A DNA stretch of 62,804 nucleotides from CALWZE01 sp036644375 (GTDB taxonomy: Bacteria > Bacillota > Clostridia > Oscillospirales > Ruminococcaceae): positions 1-62,804 of the forward strand of contig JAVXQD010000009.1 in assembly GCA_036644375.1 (NCBI GenBank). The letters are read 5' to 3'. The notes beneath the pieces were generated by a model. That model ran no database searches and was not told the origin of the DNA. It worked only from the letters and a program-made list of their open reading frames with translations. The stretch's first letter is position 1; each line of letters starts with the position of its first letter. Position numbers and translations under genes: made by a program. Below are positions 35,814 through 44,692 of this stretch, piece after piece.

Positions 35814-36323
35814 ATGTTTTCAAAGCCATTTCACTTTTCGGAAAATGAGGCAAAAATCGTTGCGAAATGGGAAATAGGGGTAAGAAATTTCGTTCAGCCG
35901 CTGACTGTGCTGCTCTTTGTCATGATTGGGGCAATTGAGGTTATTAGGTATATTGTAAAAATTCCGATTGCTCCGGTTGCTTATTACATCGCTGATTTAG
36001 CCGCAATTTTTATTTTTATGATTATGCTCGGCTATATTGGAAAACGCATAAATTCCACCGCATTAAAAATACAAAAAAGAGAAATTGCAGTTGATTTTAA
36101 TTTTGATGAAAGCTATATTTCAGTTGTTGAATACGGGGATAAAATTATTTTTAAATCATCGTACAATGATATATTTCATATTGATGCGGGAGAAAATGTA
36201 GTGCGCATAAATAGTATAACAGGCGTAATATGTCTGCCGAGCGCGCAGGTTTCGGAAGAATTCACAATACTTATGCAAAAACAGCTCGGCCCAAAGAACT
36301 ACAGAATATTAAAGTGGATGTAG
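35814..36323 (+). CDS. YcxB-like membrane protein
   Basis: A 169-aa protein: soluble start, two membrane helices at about 28-52 and 57-78, then a beta-rich domain (EIAVDFNFDESYISVVEYGD; SYNDIFHIDAGENVV) that resembles the YcxB-like family. Function unknown. It lies between gyrB and gyrA, a place where unrelated small genes are sometimes found, with 130 bp before and 76 bp after. Confidence 0.65.
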   Translation: MFSKPFHFSENEAKIVAKWEIGVRNFVQPLTVLLFVMIGAIEVIRYIVKIPIAPVAYYIADLAAIFIFMIMLGYIGKRINSTALKIQKREIAVDFNFDESYISVVEYGDKIIFKSSYNDIFHIDAGENVVRINSITGVICLPSAQVSEEFTILMQKQLGPKNYRILKWM

Positions 36324-36399
36324 CCCGTATAAATCCATATGATGAAAAAATAACGATTTTTATGATATAAAGCCATCGCGCAACAGAAAAGAGGAAAAT

Positions 36400-38991
36400 A
36401 TGGAAGAAAACAGATACGAAAAGGAAACACTCAAAATAATTGACATTGAAAAAGAAATCAAACAGAGCTTTCTTGATTATTCAATGTCTGTTATTGTTTC
36501 GAGGGCGTTGCCGGATGTCAGGGACGGATTGAAACCTGTTCATCGCAGAATACTGTACTCCATGAATGAAAATGGTCTTACACACGAAAAAGCAACCCGC
36601 AAATCAGCACAGATTGTCGGTGCTGTTCTTGCGGACTATCATCCACATGGAGATTCGAGCGTTTACGATGCCATGGTCAGATTGGCGCAGACCTTTTCGC
36701 TTAGATATCCGCTTGTTGAGGGACAGGGAAACTTCGGATCTGTTGACGGAGACCCCCCTGCTGCCTATCGTTATACCGAAGCTCGCATGAGCAAAATCGC
36801 AAATCTCCTTTTAGCCGACATTGAAAAAGAAACTGTCGATTTTATGCCTAACTATGATGATACGACAGTTGAGCCGACAGTTATACCATCGCGCATTCCA
36901 AACCTGTTGGTTAATGGGTCAACAGGTATTGCGGTCGGAATGGCGACAAATATTCCCCCTCACAATATGACCGAGGTAGTGCAGGGAATTGAATATCTGC
37001 TTGAAAATCCCGATTGCTCCGTTATAGACCTGATGGATTATATTAAAGGGCCGGATTTCCCCACCGGCGGTATTATAATGGGAAGAAGCGGAATCAGGGC
37101 GGCCTATGCTACAGGGCGCGGAAAGATAATTCTTCGCGGACGTGCGGAAATCGAAGAAATGAAAAACGACCGTTTTCGCATTGCAATAACTGAGATTCCA
37201 TATATGGTGAACAAGGCGAGAATGATTGAAAATATCGCCGACCTTGTTAAGGACAAGCGAATTGAGGGAATTTCAGATTTGCGTGATGAGTCTGACCGAA
37301 ATGGCATGCGTGTGGTTGTCGAGCTTAGACGCGACGCTAACGCACAGGTTATTTTGAATCAGCTATATCGCTTTACGCAGCTTCAGGATACGGTCGGCGT
37401 AATTATGCTTGCTCTTGCTGACGGAGAACCAAAAGTAATGGATCTCAAAACCATGCTTGAGCATTTCATAAATTTCAGAAGAGAGGTTGTTCGCCGCAGA
37501 ACCGAGTTCGATCTTCGCAAGGCTCAGGATCGCGCCCATATTCTTGAGGGGTTGAAGCGAGCAATAGACATAGTAGACGAAATTATCGCAACGATCAGAG
37601 GATGCAACGGCGGGCAGACAGAAGCCAAAATTGCAATCATGGACAAATTCCAATTTGATGATCTGCAGGCAGCGGCTATCTGTGCGTTTCGTCTCGGACA
37701 GCTTGCCGGTCTTGAAATTATGAAAATACAGAGTGAATTGGATTCATTGCATGCGAGAGTGGCGGATATGATTGATATTCTCCAAAACGATTCGCATATG
37801 GTTCAGATTATAAAAGAAGAACTCGAAGAGGTTCGTGAAAAATTCGGTGATGAACGCCGCACGGAAATTGCAGCTGTTTCCGGCGAGGTTGATATTGAGG
37901 ACCTCATACCGGAAGAGGAGTGTGTAATTACCCTGACCCATTTCGGATATGTCAAGCGCCAGCCGGTTGATGTATATAAATCTCAGCGCCGAGGCGGACG
38001 AGGAATTCAGGGAATGACCCATCGTGACGAGGACTTTGTCGAGGAGCTGTTTGTCACCAGCACCCATGACTATCTTCTGTTCATGACGACAATGGGGCGC
38101 TGCTATAAAATGAAGGGCTACGAAATTCCCGAGGGCTCACGCGCTGCCAGAGGCTCAAATATTGTGAACTTGCTGCCACTGCTTCCCGATGAAAAGATAA
38201 GCTCGGTAATTCGTGTGCATGATTTCAGCGAGGCTGATTATATTGTTATGGTTACCCGCAAAGGCATTATCAAGAGAAGTGAGCTGAGCCTATACAGCAA
38301 TATTCGGAAATCGGGAGTGTATGGCATTGTGCTCGATGAGGATGATGAGCTTGCATGGGCAAGGTTAACAGACGGAAACTGCGACCTCATTGTCGCAACG
38401 AAAAACGGAATGTCAATCCGCTTCAACGAATGTGACGCCCGACCGATGGGAAGAACGACACGCGGCGTAAAAGCAATTTCGCTTAAAAACAATGACGAGG
38501 TTGTCGGAATGAGCACCGTGCGCGAGGGAGCAAAGCTGTTGACCGTGACCGAGGACGGAAAGGGCAGACTCACTGATATTGAGGATTATCGCCCGCAGTT
38601 CCGCGGTGGTCAGGGAATCAGAAACTACAACAGCACCAAGGGTGCAGTTGTAGCGGGAGTTAAAGCTGTAGACCGGCAGGATGATGTTATAATGATAAGC
38701 CAGTCAGGTATTATTATTCGTATGCACGTCGAGGATATAGCAACACAGAGCCGTTATGGCGGCGGAGTGCGTGTCATGCGTGTGGGAGAGGACGACAAGG
38801 TTGTCACGTTGGCGCGTGCAGACCGCAGCGACGATGAGGAGGTTGTCATTCCCGAGGAGCTTGCCGACGGCGAGGTTGAGGCAATTGATGAGCTTGAACT
38901 GAAAAAGCTTGAGGAGCAGGAGCTTGCCGAGGAAGCTGTTATTGAGAAAATCAAAGAGGAGAACGAAGAGAATCCGAATTCGGAAGAATAA
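36400..38991 (+). CDS. gyrA: DNA gyrase subunit A
   Basis: An 863-aa subunit that cuts and rejoins DNA. The quinolone-target region HPHGDSSVYDAMVRLAQ keeps Ser and Asp at the resistance positions. The catalytic Tyr is in AAYRYTEARM. The C-terminal pinwheel includes the GyrA-box QRRGGRGIQG, which marks a gyrase rather than ParC. An acidic tail follows (about 45 residues rich in Glu). AGAGGAAAA before the ATG. Ends at the 39039 terminator. Confidence 0.98.
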   Translation: MEENRYEKETLKIIDIEKEIKQSFLDYSMSVIVSRALPDVRDGLKPVHRRILYSMNENGLTHEKATRKSAQIVGAVLADYHPHGDSSVYDAMVRLAQTFSLRYPLVEGQGNFGSVDGDPPAAYRYTEARMSKIANLLLADIEKETVDFMPNYDDTTVEPTVIPSRIPNLLVNGSTGIAVGMATNIPPHNMTEVVQGIEYLLENPDCSVIDLMDYIKGPDFPTGGIIMGRSGIRAAYATGRGKIILRGRAEIEEMKNDRFRIAITEIPYMVNKARMIENIADLVKDKRIEGISDLRDESDRNGMRVVVELRRDANAQVILNQLYRFTQLQDTVGVIMLALADGEPKVMDLKTMLEHFINFRREVVRRRTEFDLRKAQDRAHILEGLKRAIDIVDEIIATIRGCNGGQTEAKIAIMDKFQFDDLQAAAICAFRLGQLAGLEIMKIQSELDSLHARVADMIDILQNDSHMVQIIKEELEEVREKFGDERRTEIAAVSGEVDIEDLIPEEECVITLTHFGYVKRQPVDVYKSQRRGGRGIQGMTHRDEDFVEELFVTSTHDYLLFMTTMGRCYKMKGYEIPEGSRAARGSNIVNLLPLLPDEKISSVIRVHDFSEADYIVMVTRKGIIKRSELSLYSNIRKSGVYGIVLDEDDELAWARLTDGNCDLIVATKNGMSIRFNECDARPMGRTTRGVKAISLKNNDEVVGMSTVREGAKLLTVTEDGKGRLTDIEDYRPQFRGGQGIRNYNSTKGAVVAGVKAVDRQDDVIMISQSGIIIRMHVEDIATQSRYGGGVRVMRVGEDDKVVTLARADRSDDEEVVIPEELADGEVEAIDELELKKLEEQELAEEAVIEKIKEENEENPNSEE

Positions 38992-39038
38992 ATATCAGCG
39001 GTAATGCAGTAAGAATAAAAAGCACAACAGAAATAAGG

Positions 39039-39082
39039 AACGAGCCTTTCACTGCAAAAGCAGACCGAAAGGCTCGTTTCTT
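39039..39082 (+). terminator. Terminator after gyrA
   Basis: AACGAGCCTTTC (39039-39050) pairs with GAAAGGCTCGTT (39067-39078), with an inner CTGC-AAAA-GCAG hairpin, then a T-rich run. Confidence 0.88.
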
Positions 39083-39147
39083 GTTTATAGCGAAGTTCTA
39101 AATATCGCATTTGGCACAGAGATTGCAGACTAAGATAAGGATAGGGT

Positions 39148-39303
39148 GGTAGTGTCAAGAGTTTTGCGCACTTTTGATTTGCAGTCCTTGAAAAATGAAG
39201 TTAACCGGCAATGGAAGCGACGTCTAAGGATAAGGCACAATAAGTTACGCAAATTGAAAATCAGAAACTGCAAACCGATTTGCGCATAAAGCTTGATACT
39301 ACC
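39148..39303. mobile_element. Short inverted-repeat element (MITE-like or fused IS ends)
   Basis: The left end GGTAGTGTCAAGAGTTTTGC continues GCA (39148-39170). The complement of the right end (39281-39303) reads GGTAGTATCAAGCTTTATGC plus GCA. The two agree at 19 of 23 positions, and the similarity resumes inside with TTTGCAGT at matching distances. The element is 156 bp, has no coding frame I would trust, and sits between the gyrA and gapA terminators. No target duplication is visible. It could be a MITE or an internally deleted insertion sequence. Confidence 0.6.
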
Positions 39304-39365
39304 GACACTGACATTGACATTATAGATGTGCGGGTTTGTGTGTTGCTCAGCAGTCATTAGATAAT

Positions 39366-39403
39366 AAAAAAGGCTTTCCTTAATTAAAAGAAAAGCCTTT
39401 TTG
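39366..39403 (-). terminator. Terminator after gapA
   Basis: AAAAAAGGCTTTCC-type arm from 39366 pairs with GAAAAGCCTTTTT (39390-39402); on the minus strand a TTTTTT run follows. It lies 14 bp past the gapA stop. Confidence 0.85.
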
Positions 39404-39417
39404 TGTTATCTGTAAAT

Positions 39418-40434
39418 TTATGCGTCGACCTTTGCCATGTGCTCAATAAGGTTGAGAAGCTTGTTGGAATAACCCCACTCGTTATCGTACCATGACACTA
39501 CTTTTACGAATGTGTCTGTGAGAGCTATACCGGCTGTTGCGTCAAAGATTGAAGTTCTTGCATCGCCAAGGAAGTCGCTTGAAACAACAGCGTCTTCTGT
39601 GTATCCGAGAATACCCTTGAGCTCGCCTTCGCTTGCTTTTTTCATTGCTGCACAGATTTCCTCATACTTTGCGGGTTTTGCGAGGTTGACTGTGAGGTCA
39701 ACAACGGAAACGTCAAGGGTGGGAACGCGCATTGACATGCCTGTGAGCTTGCCATTAAGCTCGGGGATTACCTTGCCGACAGCCTTAGCTGCACCGGTTG
39801 AGCTTGGGATGATATTGCCGGCCGCTGCACGTCCGCCTCTCCAGTCTTTCTTGGAGGCGCTGTCAACTGTTTTCTGTGTGCCGGTTGTTGAGTGAACTGT
39901 GGTCATAAGGCCATCTGTGATTCCGAATGCATCATGGAGAACCTTTGCGATAGGTGCAAGGCAGTTAGTTGTGCAGGATGCATTTGAAACAACATTCATA
40001 TCAGTTGTGTATTTGTCAAGGTTTACGCCGCAGACAAACATCGGAGCGTCTGATGAAGGAGCAGAGATAACAACCTTCTTTGCGCCGCCTTTAATGTGAG
40101 CAGAAGCTTTTTCGGTTGTGGTGAAAACGCCGGTTGACTCAACAACATAAGTTACGCCGAGCTTGCCCCAGGGAATGTTCGCGGGATCCATTTCCTTAAA
40201 CACCTTGCAGGTGTCTCCGTTTACGGTGAGGTCGTTGCCGTCAGCAACGATTTCGCCCTTGAATACGCCATGTACTGTGTCGTATTTTGTCATATATGCC
40301 ATGTACTCTGCGCTGTCCATAAACGGGTCATTGAGAGCAACAACATCAAACACGTCCGGACGCGAAACCGCGGCACGGAAAACAAGACGACCGATTCGGC
40401 CGAAGCCGTTGATACCGATTTTAATTTTAGCCAT
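39418..40434 (-). CDS. gapA: Glyceraldehyde-3-phosphate dehydrogenase
   Basis: A 338-aa glycolytic enzyme. NAD domain INGFGRIGRLVFRAAVSRPD; catalytic Cys in ASCTTNCLAPIAK; conserved HSTTGTQKTVD and the C-terminal WYDNEWGYSNKLLNLIEHM. GGGGGATAT lies before the ATG. Monocistronic with its own promoter and terminator, opposite to the gyrase genes. Confidence 0.98.
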   Translation of the reverse strand: MAKIKIGINGFGRIGRLVFRAAVSRPDVFDVVALNDPFMDSAEYMAYMTKYDTVHGVFKGEIVADGNDLTVNGDTCKVFKEMDPANIPWGKLGVTYVVESTGVFTTTEKASAHIKGGAKKVVISAPSSDAPMFVCGVNLDKYTTDMNVVSNASCTTNCLAPIAKVLHDAFGITDGLMTTVHSTTGTQKTVDSASKKDWRGGRAAAGNIIPSSTGAAKAVGKVIPELNGKLTGMSMRVPTLDVSVVDLTVNLAKPAKYEEICAAMKKASEGELKGILGYTEDAVVSSDFLGDARTSIFDATAGIALTDTFVKVVSWYDNEWGYSNKLLNLIEHMAKVDA

Positions 40435-40471
40435 TTATATATCCCCCAAAAATTCAAATTATTGCTTTTAT

Positions 40472-40500
40472 ATTATATCAAAAATTAAAAACTAAAACAA
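40472..40500 (-). promoter_or_regulatory. gapA promoter
   Basis: On the minus strand TTGTTT (40495-40500), 17 nt, TATAAT (40472-40477), 38 nt before the gapA start. About 33 nt further upstream, at 40533-40548, is TGACAAA-AA-TTTGTCA, a 7-bp dyad that could be an operator. Confidence 0.6.
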
Positions 40501-40616
40501 GTGATATTGTTTATGAACTGTCGGTCATTCCTTGACAAAAATTTGTCATTATGCCTATTTAACAAACTATGGAACCGAAAAATACGACTTATCCGCTTTT
40601 TTTGGTGAACAAACTA

Positions 40617-41513
40617 TTACATCATGGCATACATAACGAACATAAATATACAATAGGACATGAACAGAATGGTTCCGATATTCATATATTGAAGCTTTGC
40701 GGTGATAGGGCGTGAAAATGAAAAAGGAGCCTGATTCAGGTGGAGCTTTGTTCGATTTGTCGCAAATAGAATAACGCCGACGGTAACCAACGATACAATA
40801 ATTAATCCGGCAACTGATGTAAGCACCGTATTGCCGCTGAGAATGAGTCTCGGCATAATCACCGATCCTGTAATATTAATTGCTATGTGCAGAATCGCCG
40901 ATTGTTTTATATTACCCGTTTTGAGAGTGATATATGCGAGAAGCATGCCGAGGACTGCTGCATAGAAAAACTGTGAGAGGTTCATGTGAAACAACCCGAA
41001 CATCAGACCGCTGTAAATTATCGCAACTTTATCACCGAATGGGCGCAGTCGGTCAAGTAAAAGCTTGCGAAACAGGTATTCCTCCACAATAGGGGATAAT
41101 AACCCCACAATGAGCAGTATAAGAAAAGGATTTGCACCACTTACAAGATCGGCCACAGGATTAGATGCGGCTTTTCCGTTTATGAGATTAATTAAAATAG
41201 TGACAATATTTCCGACAAACCCGAATATGTACGTGCATGACATACATATAAAATAAAGTGTGCTTGTGTTTTTGAACGTGACCGGCTCATGCTCCAAAGG
41301 AGGACTGACCGGCAAGTTCTTTGTAAAAATGAAAAATGACGGCAAGCCGAAAAGATACAGCATGGGGATCATTGCTAATCTTGCCCATGGCTTTGTTAAC
41401 AGCTCAGGATTGATTAGGGTTAAAATAATGCTCAGCATAGATTGTCCGGCAGCAGTGGCAAGCGCTGTTGCCAAAAGACCAAAGCCCAATATATTAAATG
41501 TGCGTTTTTCCAT
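40617..41513 (-). CDS. CPBP-family intramembrane metalloprotease
   Basis: A 298-aa protein with about eight membrane helices. The three family motifs are present: VEEYLFRKLL (EExxxR), FGLFHMN (FxxxH) and HIAINITG (HxxxN). Relatives (CAAX-processing or bacteriocin-immunity type) cut substrates inside the membrane; the substrate here is unknown. It is 86 bp downstream of the FemX-like gene and probably shares its transcript. Confidence 0.88.
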   Translation of the reverse strand: MEKRTFNILGFGLLATALATAAGQSMLSIILTLINPELLTKPWARLAMIPMLYLFGLPSFFIFTKNLPVSPPLEHEPVTFKNTSTLYFICMSCTYIFGFVGNIVTILINLINGKAASNPVADLVSGANPFLILLIVGLLSPIVEEYLFRKLLLDRLRPFGDKVAIIYSGLMFGLFHMNLSQFFYAAVLGMLLAYITLKTGNIKQSAILHIAINITGSVIMPRLILSGNTVLTSVAGLIIVSLVTVGVILFATNRTKLHLNQAPFSFSRPITAKLQYMNIGTILFMSYCIFMFVMYAMM

Positions 41514-41599
41514 TGCTTTTTCTCCTGAAAATGGGTATTAATAGCGTTAAATTTCCAAAAAGGGATATATTCATCGCCGCAGAACGACGAGGATACACA

Positions 41600-42865
41600 T
41601 TATTTCTTTCTTCTCGCCATTTTAAGACTGATTCTTGCTTTTCTGTATAGCGGTAAAATGCGGTTATAGATGAAATACCAAAAATTTTTTTGAATATAAT
41701 CGAATTCACCCAAAAATTCGACATAATTTCCACCGAACTGGCGTTTAAACTCATGTAAGGAGCGAAGGGGACTGTCAGTGGGGTCTCCTATAGTTCCGAA
41801 CTGATCGAGAAGCTTTGAACCCTGTTTTTTTGCATCGTGAATCTTTTCATAATAAACACGGTTATTGATAAAGGTTTCGCTCATCAGCTTGTCGCTGCCC
41901 GCATGAACCGCCCACGATTTGTCACCGTAATGAATTACATAATGTGCGCTGATAATCGCGCCGTCGGGATAATCCTTTGCATATTGCTCAAAGCATTCGA
42001 TTTCACGCAGAAGACGCTGTTCAGATAGCATTGACTCATTGAGAGGTCCGGGCTTTTTCAGCTTTTCACGTTTTTTAAGTAATTCCGAAAGCTCACAGCT
42101 CAACAAACCGACTGTCCTTGCAGGATATACCTTGCCGAGATAGAGATTTGACATGCCGTATTTATCAAGAACATCAAACATACTCTGATAATAGCTTTTT
42201 TCATATCCGACGAAGTCATCGCGTTCGCTTGTAATTGTAATAAGCCGATACAGCTCCTTTACGTCCTCACTTGTTCCCTTTACGACCTCACAGGCATAGC
42301 GCTGAGATTTTTTTATATTTTTCATAACATTGCCGACAATTCTTTTATCTATTTCCGAGTCGTCGGGCAAAAGATTTATGCGAAAGGTATACCGCGGCTG
42401 TCTGCCTTCAAAGCCTTTGTTAAAGCCCCTGTGTTTAAACCCGAGAGATTTCAGGGATTCGATTATATAGCTGTTGTCAAACCCGTCGGTGTGCTCACCG
42501 CTATCGTTGATTTTCCAACGTTCAACATCAGGGTCTATTTTAAGAAACATAGAGCCTTGAGTCTTTGTGTAGCGGCACACTTCTTTTGTAAATGCACGAA
42601 GCAGAGCATCGTCTGAAAAATCCAGCACAAATCCGCGTGGAGAATAAAAGTAACATGGAAACAAGGGTGGTTTGCGCTGTAAAAGAAGTGCGGCGGCTAC
42701 AAGCTTACCGCCGTCATCTTCAAGCCCGACTCTGTGTGCTCTCAGGCCTTTTTCCTTTTCAGACAGCTCACCCCATGCGACAGACTGCATAAAATGAGAT
42801 TTTGTGGGATGGTTTCTGACAAAATCATCGAAAGTCTTGCTATCAACATTAAGTATAAATTTCAT
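41600..42865 (-). CDS. FemX/MurM-like peptidyltransferase
   Basis: A 421-aa FemAB-family protein: two GNAT-like lobes with a coiled-coil arm (ELSELLKKREKLKKPGPLNE). The N-terminus contains SHFMQSVAWGELSEKEKG, and the C-terminal lobe has HAGSDKLMSETFINNRVYYE and GTIGDPTDSPLRSLHEFKRQ, both typical of FemX/MurM. These enzymes use aminoacyl-tRNA to add the first bridge residue to lipid II. The start at 42865 follows GTGGAG at 8 nt; an ATG five codons upstream is less favourable. Confidence 0.92.
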   Translation of the reverse strand: MKFILNVDSKTFDDFVRNHPTKSHFMQSVAWGELSEKEKGLRAHRVGLEDDGGKLVAAALLLQRKPPLFPCYFYSPRGFVLDFSDDALLRAFTKEVCRYTKTQGSMFLKIDPDVERWKINDSGEHTDGFDNSYIIESLKSLGFKHRGFNKGFEGRQPRYTFRINLLPDDSEIDKRIVGNVMKNIKKSQRYACEVVKGTSEDVKELYRLITITSERDDFVGYEKSYYQSMFDVLDKYGMSNLYLGKVYPARTVGLLSCELSELLKKREKLKKPGPLNESMLSEQRLLREIECFEQYAKDYPDGAIISAHYVIHYGDKSWAVHAGSDKLMSETFINNRVYYEKIHDAKKQGSKLLDQFGTIGDPTDSPLRSLHEFKRQFGGNYVEFLGEFDYIQKNFWYFIYNRILPLYRKARISLKMARRKK

Positions 42866-43162
42866 TGCACAGCTCCACATATCAATTAGTAAATTTCTTT
42901 GTCTATTATAGCACAGGAATGAGTAAAAGTGAAAATTGCAACATACAATAAAACAGTAAATGAAATTATATTTTGTGAACTATTAACATATTCAACAGAG
43001 TTTTCAACATTCGAAAATTATAAAAAATCCACGAAAAAATACATAGCATAAATTGTGAATACGATGTGTATTTTTTCCGCCATTAAAGAATTAACACTTA
43101 CGGGGATTTTCCAAGATTCAAAGCAATGTAAGCGAACAAACAGATAATTGGAGGAAAAGTAA
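42866..43162. other. Upstream region of the kinase-like gene with two TCAACA boxes
   Basis: 297 bp, AT-rich, between divergent genes. ATTCAACA (42990-42997) and TTTTCAACA (43001-43009) lie 12 nt apart; the second is identical to the best candidate box in oriC (30586-30594). I see no hairpin or other gene. Confidence 0.4.
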
Positions 43163-44362
43163 ATGAACAGTACAAAAAAAATCCGACAAAACAATGCACA
43201 AATCGACAAAATATGCTATATTGATATTATTACGCATAATTGCGATTCTGAAGGCGGCTTTATGGACAATAGTACAACCGAGAGCATTGTTAAGCTTTAC
43301 GATAATGCCAACACAGCGGTGCTTTGGCTGGATACCGCTAAAAACGTGATATGGAAAAACAAAATAGCGTCGTCTAAGCTGTTTGATTATGCTGAAACAA
43401 GCTTATTTCGCAAAAGTATTTTCAGCAGCGATACCGAGCAAAATCTGGAAAAGTTCGGGTCTGTATACCTGAAACCCGGTGCTGAATTTGCAGACCCATT
43501 CGGAATAATGCTCATTAGAATCGATGATGGCACACTGATGTATTTTGACAACTCGACTATCGGTTCGGCGCTGGGCACAAGATTTCCCATCGGCGGATTT
43601 GACAGCTTTTCCGGTCTCGTGAGGGGGAGCATTGATAAGGTTACACTATCTGCAGCCTCTGTTGAAAGTGCAATCAATACCGATGACCCCGAAATCGAAC
43701 AGCTTTTTTCAAATATCAGAATGAGCAGCTACAAAATATTGCGCGGGCTTAATAATGCGTCACTCATTTCCAAGTATGTATCAGGAACGCTGGCGCTAAA
43801 CAAAAGAAACTGCGATATAGGTGAGCTCGTCGGTGCACTTTGTCTGTCGATTCAGAGCATTCTGAAAACCAGAATTGATATTAAAATTAACGTAAAGGAA
43901 TCGCCCGTCATTGCAAGTGTCGATATAAAGCTCTGCGAACGGGCAATGCTGAATATAATAGCAAATGCAATTATGTATTCGCGGGATGAAAACCATCTTT
44001 CTATAACTGTCGGAGAGAATAAAAACAATATCAGAGTTGTGGTTAAGGACTGGGGTGCGGGGATTAAAGAGGAAAATGTCTCAATGGTTACAAAGCCGTA
44101 TTTTTCTGTTGAGCCTGCCGATGACGGAGGAGAAAAACCGGGACTCGGTCTCGGCTTGTCCGTTGCCTCTGTATTTTGCGAAACTCATGGAGGAACACTT
44201 ATTATCAACAGTCGATTTGGCGAGGGTACAACCGTGGCAATGTCTTTTGAAAACCTTGAAAATGAAGCGCCCGTTCTGAAGGCATCCGTCAGCTCCTATG
44301 TGACCGATAAATTTTCACCTGTTTACATCGAGCTGTGTGAGCTGTGCGAGATACCCAGATAA
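43163..44362 (+). CDS. Histidine-kinase-like ATPase without an evident phospho-acceptor His
   Basis: A 399-aa protein with a sensor-like N-terminal half (PAS-like: NANTAVLWLDTAKNVIWKN). The GHKL ATPase half has the N box NIIANAIMYS, G1 DWGAGI and G2 GLGLGLSVA. Between them the helix FSNIRMSSYKILRGLNN resembles the second dimerisation helix of hybrid kinases, but the place of the HELxTP motif reads GSIDKVTLSA without His. No membrane helix and no response regulator nearby. GGAGG precedes the ATG; an internal ATG at 43262 is an alternative. It may bind ATP without phosphorelay. Confidence 0.75.
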   Translation: MNSTKKIRQNNAQIDKICYIDIITHNCDSEGGFMDNSTTESIVKLYDNANTAVLWLDTAKNVIWKNKIASSKLFDYAETSLFRKSIFSSDTEQNLEKFGSVYLKPGAEFADPFGIMLIRIDDGTLMYFDNSTIGSALGTRFPIGGFDSFSGLVRGSIDKVTLSAASVESAINTDDPEIEQLFSNIRMSSYKILRGLNNASLISKYVSGTLALNKRNCDIGELVGALCLSIQSILKTRIDIKINVKESPVIASVDIKLCERAMLNIIANAIMYSRDENHLSITVGENKNNIRVVVKDWGAGIKEENVSMVTKPYFSVEPADDGGEKPGLGLGLSVASVFCETHGGTLIINSRFGEGTTVAMSFENLENEAPVLKASVSSYVTDKFSPVYIELCELCEIPR

Positions 44363-44395
44363 GTAAATATAATTTTACAGCACGGTGGTCGATTC

Positions 44396-44692
44396 ATGAC
44401 TTTCGAAAAAAAGGCGCCTGTTATTTCCGTCAATAATTTAGACGAATGTAATGCAACCGGCAGTCGATGCAGCTTAAATAATAAGAGTGAATTTCCGAAA
44501 AGGAGATTAACAGACAGGATACTTCATTGTCAAAGGCTGAAGATAATGTTGTTATCCGCTTTTTTGTTTAGTACAGAGATTTTAATAGATGCCGTAGAGG
44601 CTGTGACTTTGTTATTGGACGTCTCAGCAAATTGTGATAAGGCAGTAAAGCCAATATCCTATTTAACAATAAGAGGTTTTGATGAAAAATAA
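44396..44692 (+). CDS. Weak 98-aa frame between the kinase-like gene and vanY
   Basis: ATG at 44396 with GGTGG upstream, ending 11 nt inside the vanY-like gene. The peptide has a hydrophobic patch (IMLLSAFLFSTEILIDAVEAV) and no family I recognise. Codon use is less regular than that of its neighbours, so it may be a chance frame or the remains of a gene. Its fit between the two genes is the main argument for it. Confidence 0.35.
   Translation: MTFEKKAPVISVNNLDECNATGSRCSLNNKSEFPKRRLTDRILHCQRLKIMLLSAFLFSTEILIDAVEAVTLLLDVSANCDKAVKPISYLTIRGFDEK

Noticed and set aside
39130..39357. 75-codon minus-strand frame in the gyrA-gapA gap
   Set aside because: It runs through both ends of the inverted-repeat element, has no ribosome binding site and no known domain.
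44490..44575. Possible decayed short gene in another frame behind AAAGGAG (44499)
   Set aside because: There is no start codon in that frame and it stops after about 25 codons.
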